Source: Bin87 sp965204685
GTDB taxonomy: Bacteria > Chloroflexota > Dehalococcoidia > Lucifugimonadales > UBA3495
Assembly: GCA_965204685.1 (NCBI GenBank)
Contig: OZ242004.1
Coordinates: 1,178,001-1,242,000 of the forward strand
Reading direction: 5' to 3'
Length of the DNA stretch: 64,000 nucleotides
A program made the translations under genes and the position numbers. Positions within the stretch are counted from its first letter, which is position 1; each line of letters opens with the position of its first letter. This document shows positions 48,029-57,390 of the stretch, in pieces. The notes under the pieces are model-generated. The model searched no databases. It was not told where the DNA came from and saw only the letters and a list, made by a program, of their open reading frames with translations.

Positions 48029-48420
48029 GGATCTTGCTGGACACTAACGCTTATTCTCTGCTAATGAGAGGTGACGATCAAACCGCCGCCGTTGTGCGCA
48101 ATGCCACAGAGATCCTCATGTCCGCGGTGGTGATCGGCGAGTTGCTTTTCGGGTTTCGACGCGGGTCTCGCCGTCAAAGAAACACCGCAGACCTTCAAGG
48201 GTTCTTGGCAAGCCCACACGTGTCTTTGCTGCCTGTGGGACAAGCCACCGCCGAACACTATTCGAGGATCGCCGCAGCGTTAAGAGCCAACGGTACTCCG
48301 ATTCCTACCAACGACGTGTGGATCGCGGCTCACGCCATGGAAACCGGCGCGCGACTGGTCTCGGCCGACCGGCATTTCGACGTTGTTGAGGGCATTGCGC
48401 GGTTGCGTCTTGGCGCATGA
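48025..48420 (+). CDS. PIN-domain toxin (VapC/FitB type)
   Basis: A 131-residue PIN-domain ribonuclease. The four acidic residues are seen: Asp in MRILLDTNAYSLL, Glu in AVVIGELLFGF, Asp in PTNDVWIAAHAM, and Asp in LVSADRHFDVV. It overlaps the antitoxin gene by 4 nt, a typical VapBC layout. Full length, with no disruption. Confidence 0.88.
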   Translation: MRILLDTNAYSLLMRGDDQTAAVVRNATEILMSAVVIGELLFGFRRGSRRQRNTADLQGFLASPHVSLLPVGQATAEHYSRIAAALRANGTPIPTNDVWIAAHAMETGARLVSADRHFDVVEGIARLRLGA

Positions 48421-48485
48421 GGAATGGCGTTTGAAACACTGGCGCATATCATCAGGGCACACACCCGCTTGGATGAGGAGACGTG

Positions 48486-49472
48486 ATGGACTATCGACCA
48501 CTGGGCAGCACCGGCATCAGCGTGTCCGAGATCGGGTTCGGCTGCGGCAACGTCGGCGGCCTGATGATCCGCGGCGGGCACAACGACCAGGTTGCGGCGG
48601 TGGCCCGGGCCATGGAGCTGGGCATCAACTACTTTGACACCGCTTCCTCCTACGGCGACGGCCAGTCGGAAACCAACCTGGGGCGGGTGTTGCGGGAGTT
48701 GTCGGCGGACGTCTACGTCGGCACCAAGTTCCGCGTCACCACCCACGAGCCGGGGCGCATCCGGGGCAACGTTATCGCCTCGGTTGAAGAGAGCCTGACC
48801 CGGTTGCAGCGGGAGCAGGTCGATCTGATCCAGATGCACAACCATGTCGCGTCCGTGGCCTACGGCGGGTCGGTTTCTCCGGAGGAGACGCTGGGCGAGG
48901 TGGTGGACGCACTCCGGGACCTGCGCGACCAGGGCAAGGTCAGGTTCTGGGGGATGACCGCCGCGGGCGAGACCGCCGCCCTGCACCGTGTCATCGACTC
49001 CGGTGCTCTGAACACCATCCAGTCGGTGTACAACCTGGTCAACCCCAGCGCCGGCGCCACCGTGCCGCCCGCGTTCGATATGCCCGACTATGGCAACCAG
49101 ATCCAGCGCGCCGCCGCCAACGGCATGGGCGTCCTGGTGATCCGCGTCCTGGCGGCCGGCGCGCTGAGCGGGGAGTCGACACGACATCCCGTTGCCGTGC
49201 CCAGCGTCGCGCCCATCGGTTCCGGCCGCGACTACGACCAGGACCAGTCGCGGGCGGAGGGTTTTCGGTTCCTGCAACAGGAGGGCTACGCCGGCAGCCT
49301 GGTTGAGGCGTCACTGCGGTTCGCGCTGACCAACCCCGGCGTCAGCAGCGTACTGGTGGGATATTCCAGCATGGAGCACCTGGAGCAGTCCGTCGAGTTC
49401 GCCGCCCGGGGGCCGTTGCCCGAGGATGCCATGGCTCGCCTGCCGGAGGTGTGGTCCCGGTTCACCGGCTGA
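48486..49472 (+). CDS. Aldo/keto reductase
   Basis: A 328-residue AKR. MDYRPLGSTGISVSEIGFGC, INYFDTASSYGDGQSETNLG (Asp/Tyr catalytic), VDLIQMHNHVA (His position), IQSVYNLVNPS and the C-terminal ALTNPGVSSVLVGYSSMEHL are the family features. Closest by pattern to L-galactose dehydrogenase/AKR-like proteins, but the substrate is not determinable. GAGGAG precedes ATG at 48486. Confidence 0.87.
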   Translation: MDYRPLGSTGISVSEIGFGCGNVGGLMIRGGHNDQVAAVARAMELGINYFDTASSYGDGQSETNLGRVLRELSADVYVGTKFRVTTHEPGRIRGNVIASVEESLTRLQREQVDLIQMHNHVASVAYGGSVSPEETLGEVVDALRDLRDQGKVRFWGMTAAGETAALHRVIDSGALNTIQSVYNLVNPSAGATVPPAFDMPDYGNQIQRAAANGMGVLVIRVLAAGALSGESTRHPVAVPSVAPIGSGRDYDQDQSRAEGFRFLQQEGYAGSLVEASLRFALTNPGVSSVLVGYSSMEHLEQSVEFAARGPLPEDAMARLPEVWSRFTG

Positions 49473-49486
49473 TGCGCCGGCTGGGT

Positions 49487-49813
49487 TCAGGACAGCGGAT
49501 CCAATCCCAGCCGAATCCGACACTGTTCGTACACCGCTTCCAGGAAACCGCCGGCGTAATGCTGATGGCTGAAAGTGATGCCGTGGGCCGAGGCATCCGA
49601 TTTCGCCGCTTCGTACAACTGCACCGCCGCTCCGTTGTCGTACGGGAAGGGCATAGGCCCCATATAGTGCTCGAAGTCGGAAATATCGGCCCAGGCAATC
49701 AGTTCGCCCATCTCCGCGTGGTGCCTCGCCCATTGCTCACCGTCGTTCTTGCCACGCATCAGCGACCAGGCGGGCAGGTTCTCCGGCGGCTTCAAGTCTC
49801 CGCCTGACGACAT
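49487..49813 (-). CDS. Hypothetical protein
   Basis: A 108-residue protein that contains ARHHAEMGELIAWADISDFE, PFPYDNGAAVQLYEAAKSDA and FSHQHYAGGFLEAVYEQCRI. No family recognised. It is rich in His and aromatic residues in the C-terminal half. It follows the LLM gene by 2 nt and is probably translated with it. Frame choice is supported by this tight spacing. Confidence 0.5.
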   Translation of the reverse strand: MSSGGDLKPPENLPAWSLMRGKNDGEQWARHHAEMGELIAWADISDFEHYMGPMPFPYDNGAAVQLYEAAKSDASAHGITFSHQHYAGGFLEAVYEQCRIRLGLDPLS

Positions 49814-49815
49814 TC

Positions 49816-50658
49816 TTACAGAACCTGTTCCGCCAGGCGCTCCAGCTCGCTCAGACCCTCCGCTCCAGCGTCCGGCGGCAGGGCCACCGTGACCCGGTTG
49901 GCGCCGGCCTCGCCGTATCCGGCAATGACCTCCCGGTCCGGCTGGACGTTGGTTACAATGATCTGAATCGTGCTGGGATCCCTGCCGGCGGCCTCGGCCA
50001 GTTCGTCCATGGTCGCGCGACCGGCCCGCACCTGTTCTTCGGTCACCCGCACCGGCATCCAGCCGTCACCCCACGCCACCACGCGCTTGAACACGTTGGC
50101 GGCGTAACCTCCGAGGAGCACCGGCGGATGCGGCTGCTGGACCGGCTTCGGGGAGCATTTGACCGGCGGGAAATCGAAGAAGCGTCCGTGAAACTCCGCT
50201 TCTTCTTTGGTCCAAAGCTCCTTCATTGCCAGGATCGCTTCCCGCGTCTGGCCCCAGCGGTGCTCAAAATCACCGCCCATGATCTCGGTCTCTTCGCGCA
50301 GCCAACCCGCGCCGATGCCGAACAGGAACCGCCCTCCCGAGAACTTGTCCAGGGTGGCGATCTGCTTGGCTTGCATCAGTGGGTTGTGCTCGGGCACCAG
50401 GCTGATGCTGGTGCCGAGCTTGATGGTGCTGGTGGCCGCGGCCGCCATGGCCAGGGCGATGAGCGGATCGCCAATGTCCGCCATGGAAGCCGGGATCGAT
50501 CCGTCGGGCGTGCCACCGTACCGGGAGGTGGTATGCACAGGAAGGATGGGATGCTCCGGAAGCCAAAACGACTCAAACCCCAGTTCCTCTGCGCGCTTCG
50601 CTAATTCTGCCGGGTCAACCGACTCGCTCGAAGCCCTGGCAGTGACTCCAATATCCAT
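49816..50658 (-). CDS. LLM-class F420-dependent oxidoreductase
   Basis: A 280-residue protein. MDIGVTARASSESVDPAELA, LGFESFWLPEHPILPVHTTS, KLGTSISLVPEHNPLMQAKQ and GRFLFGIGAGWLREETEIMG match the TIGR03619-like F420 group. It probably reduces or oxidises a small metabolite using F420 or FMN. The upstream region to 50760 shows GAGGAGG before ATG. Confidence 0.87.
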   Translation of the reverse strand: MDIGVTARASSESVDPAELAKRAEELGFESFWLPEHPILPVHTTSRYGGTPDGSIPASMADIGDPLIALAMAAAATSTIKLGTSISLVPEHNPLMQAKQIATLDKFSGGRFLFGIGAGWLREETEIMGGDFEHRWGQTREAILAMKELWTKEEAEFHGRFFDFPPVKCSPKPVQQPHPPVLLGGYAANVFKRVVAWGDGWMPVRVTEEQVRAGRATMDELAEAAGRDPSTIQIIVTNVQPDREVIAGYGEAGANRVTVALPPDAGAEGLSELERLAEQVL

Positions 50659-50760
50659 TTCGAGACCTCCTCTTGAAAACTTGGCCTGATGTTACCACCG
50701 AACGACACCGGATTCGGATCGTGCCCCGGCGCCATGACGCTTGGTAACAGGCGGTACGCC

Positions 50761-51663
50761 TCAATACTTCCGCAGGGTCGGCGCAGCCACGCCAAGCAAC
50801 TCCTGCCGCGCAATCGACCAGACCCGGGTCAGGGCCTGCTGAACCGCGGCGCAGTCCCGGCCGATCATCTTGACCCCTACGCCGTTGCCGTCGGGCAGCA
50901 TGGAAGCGCCGGCCCGAACCTCGAGGCCCGGTTTCAGGTTAGTCCTGACCCGGTCCAGTATCGCGCGGGCGGGCGGGCTTTCACACACGATCAGCAGGGA
51001 ACCCAGGGTGCGTGCGGATGCGTCGTCGGCATCCTGCGGGCTCCCGAAGCCCAATATGCCAACCCCCGTGAGGTTGCCCGCTCCCGGGTCCAGGTCGAAG
51101 GCTTCCCGGTAGGTGGGCCGGCCGCTCTGACCTCGAACCGTAACCTGGTTTGAGATCTTCCTGAACCGGAACGACTCCCCCATGGCCACCCTGCCGGGTG
51201 TTATCACGTCGCTGAACAGCAGCGCGCCGCCCGGATCGCAGGCGATGTCAACTTCCTGCTCCAGACTGGCGCCCCGGTAGGGTATCAACGGGTCCGGCAG
51301 GTATTCCAGGTACCCGCCCGGCTCGACGTTGAGGTGCACTCGCTGCTCGGCGACGCCTCCGGTCATCGTGTAGACTTTCGTGGCGCTCTGGGTGGTCACG
51401 TGGGCCCTGGCGCCGTCGCCGATGCTCACCGCGACGCGGTGCCGGTCGTTCTGGAGCAGCCCCCCGGTGGGGTTTGCCAGGAACACGTAGGCTAGGTCGG
51501 GCGCGGCCTCGTCCGGATACAGCGCCTGCTGGACCAGCAGAGGCGGCCGGGTGTGGCAGTGCGTCAGCCGGGTCCGGCCCGCTCTCCGCTCCAGAGCCAG
51601 CTCGACGGAACCGTTTTGGCCGGCCGGCCCGGCTTCAACAGACGGTTCCCGGGCCAACAGCAT
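50761..51663 (-). CDS. ureD: Urease accessory protein UreD
   Basis: A 300-residue UreD/UreH. RAGRTRLTHCHTRPPLLVQQ near the N-terminus, LANPTGGLLQNDRHRVAVSI, THVTTQSATKVYTM-like HVTTQSATKVYTMTGG, and LEYLPDPLIPYRGASLEQEV are the family hallmarks. UreD forms the apo-urease activation complex with UreF and UreG. Start at ATG 51663 overlaps the ureG end by 29 nt. It is the last gene of the urease run. Confidence 0.93.
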   Translation of the reverse strand: MLLAREPSVEAGPAGQNGSVELALERRAGRTRLTHCHTRPPLLVQQALYPDEAAPDLAYVFLANPTGGLLQNDRHRVAVSIGDGARAHVTTQSATKVYTMTGGVAEQRVHLNVEPGGYLEYLPDPLIPYRGASLEQEVDIACDPGGALLFSDVITPGRVAMGESFRFRKISNQVTVRGQSGRPTYREAFDLDPGAGNLTGVGILGFGSPQDADDASARTLGSLLIVCESPPARAILDRVRTNLKPGLEVRAGASMLPDGNGVGVKMIGRDCAAVQQALTRVWSIARQELLGVAAPTLRKY

Positions 51664-52258
51664 CGAGGATCCTGTCCAGCACCGCGTCCAGTCCTTCACC
51701 CGTGCGGCAGTTGGTGAACGCATACGGACGCTCTCCCCGAACGATGTTGAGGTCCCGGCGCATCACGTTCAGGTCCGCGCCCACGTAGGGAGCCAGGTCG
51801 GTCTTGTTTACCACCAGCAGGTCGGTTTGGGTGATGCCCTGTCCGCGCTTGCGGGGTATCTTGTCTCCGGCCGCCACGTCGATCACGTAGATCTGGAAAT
51901 CGGCCAGCGCCGGGCTGAAGGTCAGCGTCAGGTTATCGCCGCCGCTTTCGATCAGGACGATATCCGAGTCGGGATATTTCTCGGTCAACTCCTCCACCGC
52001 CAGCAGGTTGAGGCTGGGGTCCTCACGCACCGCCGCGTGGGGGCAGGCTCCCGTGGCGACGCCGCGGATGCGGCCGGTGTCTAGAACTCCCTCCAGGGTC
52101 CGCGTGACGTGATCCGCGTCCTCCCTGGTGAAGATGTCGTTGGTAATGACCACCGGGCGCCGCCCTCGCGCCAGCAGCATAGGCACCAGTTGTTCGACCA
52201 GTGTGGTCTTGCCGGAGCCCACCGGCCCGCCGACGCCAATTCGGGGAACCTTTCTCAT
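51635..52258 (-). CDS. ureG: Urease accessory GTPase UreG
   Basis: A 207-residue SIMIBI-class GTPase. The P-loop is RIGVGGPVGSGKTTLVEQL, the metal-binding CPH motif lies in GVATGACPHAAVREDPSLN, and VLIESGGDNLTLTFSP, VIDVAAGDKIPRK and LLVVNKTDLAPYVG are the other G motifs. It loads nickel into urease with GTP hydrolysis. GGAGAG precedes ATG at 52258. A long frame open to 52642 crosses the Uma2 gene and is rejected. Confidence 0.95.
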   Translation of the reverse strand: MRKVPRIGVGGPVGSGKTTLVEQLVPMLLARGRRPVVITNDIFTREDADHVTRTLEGVLDTGRIRGVATGACPHAAVREDPSLNLLAVEELTEKYPDSDIVLIESGGDNLTLTFSPALADFQIYVIDVAAGDKIPRKRGQGITQTDLLVVNKTDLAPYVGADLNVMRRDLNIVRGERPYAFTNCRTGEGLDAVLDRILDAVGPGTVC

Positions 52259-52316
52259 GGTTTCTCTCCACTTTTTGCGGGGTAACCCGGCACGTCCCGG
52301 CGCGTTTGCCCGGGTA

Positions 52317-53054
52317 TCAGCTGTCCCGCAATCGTTGCAGTTCCTCCTCAAGCTCTTGAACCCTGGCTTCGGCTTGGAGGCGTGCTGCACGCTCGGCAAG
52401 GCGGCCTTCGCGCTCGGCAAGGCGCCCCTCCCGCTCGGTGTCAAAGGTGGCGATGTGGTCGCCGGTGTTGGGATCATGCCAGCGCAGGGAACCGTCGGTC
52501 CAGAGGAGTTCCAGGCCGAGGACGGCGCTGTGTCCGCTGAGGTTGCCGTCCGGCAGCTCAATGATCTCGATGGGTTCGTATCTTCCGTCCACCAGCCGGT
52601 CGCCGGCCAGGCGGGAGCCGTGGTACTGTCCGGTTTCGTCAAAACGCCAGTATTCGGCGATACCGAGAGCCGCGTAGGCAGCGCGCTTTTCGCCGGTGTC
52701 GGCGCGGCCGGTGGAGCGGGAAGCGATTTCCAGCACGAAGTCGGGCGGTTTACCCTGTTCGGATATCACGTACCCGTTGTGTTCCTCAAAAGCGATCGGA
52801 TCGACGTTGAAGGCTACCAGGAGGTCGGGGTAGAGGACGCCGGTCATGTCGGCTCTTTCTGATGTGGGCACGAGGGTGATGTATCGTTCGGTGGTTACGA
52901 TGGTAGTCTGTGGGTTGCCGAGGTGGAGGGCCAGGTGGTGGGCGTGCCCGGTGTCGGTCAACTGTTTGGCGGCGGTCATCTTCTCGTCCGGAGATTTGGG
53001 AGGGTCCGGGAGCCGGAAGGTGGGAGGAGATTTCGGCGATTTGGCGGTGGTCAT
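52317..53054 (-). CDS. Uma2 family protein inserted within the urease run
   Basis: A 245-residue Uma2-type protein: ERADMTGVLYPDLLVAFNVD (PD), PPDFVLEIASRSTGRADTGE-K, YAALGIAEYWRFDETG, and a charged coiled-coil tail with the repeat EREGRLA. It resembles the 38379-39128 protein. It lies between ureF and ureG, on the same strand, and has no known role in urease maturation. The insertion suggests a mobile or duplicating gene. Confidence 0.85.
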   Translation of the reverse strand: MTTAKSPKSPPTFRLPDPPKSPDEKMTAAKQLTDTGHAHHLALHLGNPQTTIVTTERYITLVPTSERADMTGVLYPDLLVAFNVDPIAFEEHNGYVISEQGKPPDFVLEIASRSTGRADTGEKRAAYAALGIAEYWRFDETGQYHGSRLAGDRLVDGRYEPIEIIELPDGNLSGHSAVLGLELLWTDGSLRWHDPNTGDHIATFDTEREGRLAEREGRLAERAARLQAEARVQELEEELQRLRDS

Positions 53055-53141
53055 GCTGAAACTCTCCGTGGCGGGTCGGCAAAGCAGTGGGCTATGAAGT
53101 GGATTATACCTGCGCCGGGTTTGACCGTTGCGGCCGCGCCG

Positions 53142-53855
53142 TCAGCTGGCGAACATCCGCACTTCGTCGTGTTCGTGCAGCATGGACGCGATGTCAGTCT
53201 GGGGCGCGAAGGATGTCATCTCGCGCCAGTCGCGGTGCTGCAAGGCCGTCGTCGCGCCGATCACGGGTTCGTGCAGCGACCGCAGGATATGCTGCGCCTC
53301 CGAGTGGGTGACGGGGAGCAGCCGTTGCGCCGCGCCCAGGACGCCCACGGCAAAGCTGTGACAGAGCATCAGCAGTGTGCTATCCGGGTCGATGCCCGTC
53401 GCGCAGGACGCCACGCCCAGGGCGACGGCCCCCGTGCCCGGCGTCTCCCGTTCCATTATCGCCCGCCGGAACTTGCTGTGAACGGCGCATCCGGTCGCTC
53501 CCGCGAGCAACGGCGCCGTTTCGTCCAGGATGCGCCGCCCGGCGTGGCAGGAGGCCGCCCGCAGTTCCTCGGGCAGTTTCATCGCGTGCAGGTGCCGGTC
53601 GGTGTCAACCAGCGTTGCCAGGTCGCCGTCCTGCGCAGCGCGGTGGGCATTCAGCAGCGCCACGCCGTCGCACGGCAGGATCGACCAGGTCAGCAGGTTG
53701 CGCAAGTACTCCTCCAGGTCGTCCGCATTGTTGACCCAGCCTCGCGTCACCATTCCTTCCAGACCCTGAGAGTGAGCGTAGGTACCGGACGGGAAGAACG
53801 AGTCGGCAAGCTGCAGTGCGGCGAGGAAGCTGGCGCTGCTGTCCCGGCACGTCAT
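53142..53855 (-). CDS. ureF: Urease accessory protein UreF
   Basis: A 237-residue all-helical UreF. LQLADSFFPSGTYAHSQGLE is the family N-terminus. PCDGVALLNAHRAAQDGD and the C-terminal SEAQHILRSLHEPVIGATTA also match. UreF bridges UreD and UreG during nickel insertion. ATG at 53855 lies 12 nt after the ureC stop. Confidence 0.92.
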   Translation of the reverse strand: MTCRDSSASFLAALQLADSFFPSGTYAHSQGLEGMVTRGWVNNADDLEEYLRNLLTWSILPCDGVALLNAHRAAQDGDLATLVDTDRHLHAMKLPEELRAASCHAGRRILDETAPLLAGATGCAVHSKFRRAIMERETPGTGAVALGVASCATGIDPDSTLLMLCHSFAVGVLGAAQRLLPVTHSEAQHILRSLHEPVIGATTALQHRDWREMTSFAPQTDIASMLHEHDEVRMFAS

Positions 53856-53867
53856 GGTTCACGTCCG

Positions 53868-55586
53868 CTACACCAGAAAGTGCAACTGCGCCAAGCTCAG
53901 GCGTTCCGCCGCCGGCACGGTGGCGATCTCGCCGTCCACGCGCACCGTGTAGGTGTCCGGGTCGACCTCGATCACCGGCATTCCGTCGTTGTGCACCATC
54001 TGCCGCTTGGTGATGGCGCGGCAATTGCGCACCGGCTCCACTCGCCGGGTCAGCCCCAGGTCGCGGTGAACTCCCGCGTCGTAGGCCGCCTGGGACACGA
54101 AGGTCAGCGCCGTATTCGCCAACGCCTTGCCCATGTTGCCGAACATGGGGCGATAGAAGGACGGTTCGGCGGTGGGTATGGACCCGTTGGGGTCGCCCAT
54201 GACCGCCCAGCAGATCATCCCGCCTTTGATGATCATCTTGGGCTTCGCGCCGAAGCTTCCCAGCGGCCAAAGCACGATGTCGGCCAGCTTGCCAGGCTCC
54301 AGCGACCCCACCAGGTGCGATATGCCGTGGGTAATGGCCGGGTTGATGGTCAGCTTGGCCAGGTAGCGCAGGACGCGGAAGTTGTCGTGGTCCGGCGAGT
54401 CCTCGGGCAGCTTGCCCTTGAACTGCCGCATCTTGTCGGCAGTCTGGAACAGGCGGGTAAAGTTCTCGCCCACCCGCCCCATCGCCTGCGAGTCCGAGGC
54501 GTACATGCTGATGACGCCCAGGTCGTGGAGCACATCCTCCGCGGCCATGGTCTCCGGCCGGATGCGGCTCTCGGCAAAGGCCACGTCCTCGGGCACCCGC
54601 GGGCTGAGGTGGTGGCACACCATCAGCATGTCCATGTGCTCGGTGAGCGTGTTGACGGTGTACGGCCGCGTCGGGTTGGTGGATGAGGGCAGCACGTTCG
54701 GTTCCGACGCGATGCGGATGATGTCCGGCGCGTGGCCGCCGCCGGCGCCCTCGGTGTGGTAGGTGTGGATCGCCCGCCCGCCGATGGCGGCGATGGTGTC
54801 CTCCACGAACCCCGCCTCGTTCAGCGTGTCCGTGTGGATCGCCACCGGGATGTCGAACCGGTCGGCCACGGCCAGGCAGCAGTCGATGGCCGCCGGCGTG
54901 GTGCCCCAGTCCTCGTGGAGCTTGAGGCCGCTGGCCCCGGCCGCGATCTGCTCCTCCAGGGGAGCCGGGTCGCTGGCGTTGCCTTTGCCCAGCAGGCCCC
55001 AGTTGACCGGCAGCGGCTCGGCGGCCTCCAGCATCCGCGCGATGTTCCACGGGCCCGGCGTGCAGGTGGTGGCGTTGGTGCCGTCGGCCGGCCCGGTGCC
55101 CCCGCCGATCATGGTGGTGATGCCGTTGGACAGCGCGTGGTACACCTGCTGCGGCGCGATCATGTGGATGTGCGCGTCGACCCCGCCGGGAGTGGCGATC
55201 AGGTGCTCGCCGGCGATAACCTCGGTGCCCGGCCCCACCACCAGGTCGGGATGCACGCCGTCCATGACGTTGGGATTGCCGGACTTGCCCACCGCTACGA
55301 TGTGCCCGTGGCGCACGCCGATATCGGCCTTGATGACTCCCATCATCGGGTCCATGATGATGGTGTTGGTGATGACCAAATCCAGCGCGCCGTTGCGGTT
55401 GGTCGTCTCCGACGCCTGACCCATGCCGTCCCGGGCTGACTTGCCCCCGCCGAAGACCAGTTCGTCGCCGTGGGTGAGCAGGTCGCGCTCGATCTGGCAG
55501 ACCAGGGACGTGTCGGCCAGGCGGAACCGGTCTCCCACGGTGGGGCCGTAGAGGTCCACGTATTGCCGGCGGCTGATTCGGGCCAT
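53868..55586 (-). CDS. ureC: Urease alpha subunit
   Basis: A 572-residue catalytic subunit. Nickel ligands are all present: His139 and His141 (DAHIHMI), Lys222 to be carbamylated (GLKLHEDWG), His251 (AIHTDTLNE), His277 (HTYHTEGAGGGH) and Asp365 (YASDSQ). The flap Cys-His pair is Cys324-His325 (MVCHHLSPRVPED). It hydrolyses urea to ammonia and carbamate. It starts 5 nt after ureB. Length is normal. Confidence 0.97.
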   Translation of the reverse strand: MARISRRQYVDLYGPTVGDRFRLADTSLVCQIERDLLTHGDELVFGGGKSARDGMGQASETTNRNGALDLVITNTIIMDPMMGVIKADIGVRHGHIVAVGKSGNPNVMDGVHPDLVVGPGTEVIAGEHLIATPGGVDAHIHMIAPQQVYHALSNGITTMIGGGTGPADGTNATTCTPGPWNIARMLEAAEPLPVNWGLLGKGNASDPAPLEEQIAAGASGLKLHEDWGTTPAAIDCCLAVADRFDIPVAIHTDTLNEAGFVEDTIAAIGGRAIHTYHTEGAGGGHAPDIIRIASEPNVLPSSTNPTRPYTVNTLTEHMDMLMVCHHLSPRVPEDVAFAESRIRPETMAAEDVLHDLGVISMYASDSQAMGRVGENFTRLFQTADKMRQFKGKLPEDSPDHDNFRVLRYLAKLTINPAITHGISHLVGSLEPGKLADIVLWPLGSFGAKPKMIIKGGMICWAVMGDPNGSIPTAEPSFYRPMFGNMGKALANTALTFVSQAAYDAGVHRDLGLTRRVEPVRNCRAITKRQMVHNDGMPVIEVDPDTYTVRVDGEIATVPAAERLSLAQLHFLV

Positions 55587-55590
55587 GTCG

Positions 55591-55995
55591 TTATGCCTCG
55601 CTGGTATCTACTGGGTTCGACGGCTGGTTCAGGAAACCCCGCCTGGAGATTGCTTCGAGGGCCTGGGCGCGCACGACCGGCGAGTCCAGGCTGCCGTCGG
55701 TAAGCCCGTTGAGCCCGCGCACCCGGCGCGAGCCGCCGATGGCCACCAGCGTCACGTCCTTGCGGTCGCCCGGCTCGAAACGCACGGCAGTCCCGGACGG
55801 CACGTCCAGCCGCATCCCGAAGGCGGCCTCCCGGTCGAACCGCAATGCCCGGTTCACCTCGAAGAAGTGGAAGTGCGAGCCGACCTGTATGGCCCGGTCG
55901 CCCGTGTTCCACACCGACAGCGTACACGTGGGCCGGCCCGCGTTTATCTCAACCGGTTCGTCAGCGATGATGTAGTGTTCGCTGGGATTGCTCAT
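55591..55995 (-). CDS. ureB: Urease beta subunit
   Basis: A 134-residue UreB. EHYIIADEPVEINAGRPTCT, VGSHFHFFEVNRALRFDREA, GMRLDVPSGTAVRFEPGDRK and VTLVAIGGSRRVRGLNG are the conserved beta-subunit motifs. The C-terminus runs about 25 residues beyond the minimal form. Separated from ureA by a palindromic repeat and an opposite-strand gene, unlike the usual tight ureABC arrangement. Confidence 0.95.
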   Translation of the reverse strand: MSNPSEHYIIADEPVEINAGRPTCTLSVWNTGDRAIQVGSHFHFFEVNRALRFDREAAFGMRLDVPSGTAVRFEPGDRKDVTLVAIGGSRRVRGLNGLTDGSLDSPVVRAQALEAISRRGFLNQPSNPVDTSEA

Positions 55996-56024
55996 AACTG
56001 CTTTGACCTGTTTATCCGGGGGAG

Positions 56025-56133
56025 CATCAGAAGCAGGATTTGCCGGATTAGAGGATTATCAGGATTGAATCGGCGGTATCGGGAATACAAAAATCCTGAT
56101 AATCCCATAATCTTGTGAATCCTGCTTCTGACG
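56025..56133. repeat. Family A palindromic intergenic element (copy 4)
   Basis: About 109 bp between ATCAGAAGCAGGATT and AATCCTGCTTCTGACG, with internal AGGATTATCAGGATT pairing with AATCCTGATAATCC. It lies 30 bp upstream of ureB. Confidence 0.85.
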
Positions 56134-56460
56134 ATTTCCCGTACCAGGGCAATCGCGTCTAAATTGGCCTCCGCAGTGAAGCCGGACCAAACCACAGGCT
56201 GTAGCCGCTTTCGAGGGTCAAAACATACGCCGGTGAGGCTTGTGTTCGCCGCCTTGGAACCCAATCGGATTGAATTGCAGTATCTGGAATACCGCCGACA
56301 ACAGACAATATCAACGCACAGAATGTTTGAGCACGTTGATTATAACGACTACCGCAAGACGCGATTGCCCTGTTTCCCGTACCCGCGGGTTCCGTTTGCT
56401 TGCGGTTAGCCTCTATGATACCATCCCCGACATTCGGCGGTGGCTTGGAGAATAGGGCAA
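56134..56460. other. Intergenic stretch
   Basis: About 327 bp with no convincing gene on either strand. It contains a CGTACCCGCGGGT segment similar to fragments seen near other repeats. Confidence 0.4.
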
Positions 56461-57042
56461 TTGAGCGAGATATACCATGCCAGCAACAGGGCGTTAGCCG
56501 CGGCAAAGGCTATGCTGGTGGAGCGTGACAGTGGCGCACCTGTGAACGTTCATGCTCGTGCCGCTGAGTTGAGTCGCGAGTTCGGGGTCTGCGCAAAATA
56601 CATTCGTACGGTGCGGACCATGTTGCGGGAGCAATGCCCGCATGAACTGATAATCGAGTTGCGAGAAAAAGCAATCTCTGTTCCCGACGCCAAGCAGTCA
56701 TTCGAGGACTATAAGCGCGGCGTCCCGGCGGACTTGCGCGGCATCTGGGTGTTCTATGTGCTCACTCCAGAAGGAGACGAAACCATAGCCAAGGTGGGAA
56801 TATCCAAACGTGTACATGGACGCATTCGCGACCTTGAATTGGGTGCAGGCCCGATGTCACTGCGCGGCTGCTGGAATTTTGGGAGCAACAGGGCTGCGGC
56901 CAAAGCGGTTGAAGACAAGGTGATTGCGACATTCCCAAAGGCCGAAGGCGGGCGGGAAAGGATAACCAATTGGGATCACATGGCGACGCATAAATTGGCT
57001 GTTGCAGGCGGCGGACTTTGGATCCCATCAACCACGCTTTAA
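56461..57042 (+). CDS. GIY-YIG/T5orf172-type nuclease-like protein
   Basis: A protein of about 193 residues. The C-terminal half matches the T5orf172 (Mug113) branch of GIY-YIG nucleases: GIWVFYVLTPEGDETIAKVG then ISKRVHGRIRDLELG, and AVEDKVIATFPKA with the catalytic Glu. The N-terminal half (AAELSREFGVCAKYIRTVRT) looks like a helical DNA-binding unit. TTG at 56461 has TTGGAG upstream; GTG at 56440 is an alternative. It is on the opposite strand between ureA and ureB, so it is foreign to the urease operon. Confidence 0.7.
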   Translation: MSEIYHASNRALAAAKAMLVERDSGAPVNVHARAAELSREFGVCAKYIRTVRTMLREQCPHELIIELREKAISVPDAKQSFEDYKRGVPADLRGIWVFYVLTPEGDETIAKVGISKRVHGRIRDLELGAGPMSLRGCWNFGSNRAAAKAVEDKVIATFPKAEGGRERITNWDHMATHKLAVAGGGLWIPSTTL

Positions 57043-57070
57043 CCATTTGTAGCCGCGTATGCCCGATGCC

Positions 57071-57373
<303 letters not shown>

Positions 57374-57390
57374 GGTGGGTTGCCTCTGCC

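Noticed and set aside
51635..52642. 335-aa frame as UreG with an N-terminal extension
   Set aside because: The extra N-terminus is the shadow of the Uma2 gene; UreG starts at 52258 with a ribosome site and a normal family N-terminus.
52923..54686. 587-aa plus-strand ORF opposite ureF/ureC
   Set aside because: Antisense shadow; low-complexity composition and conflict with well-conserved urease genes.
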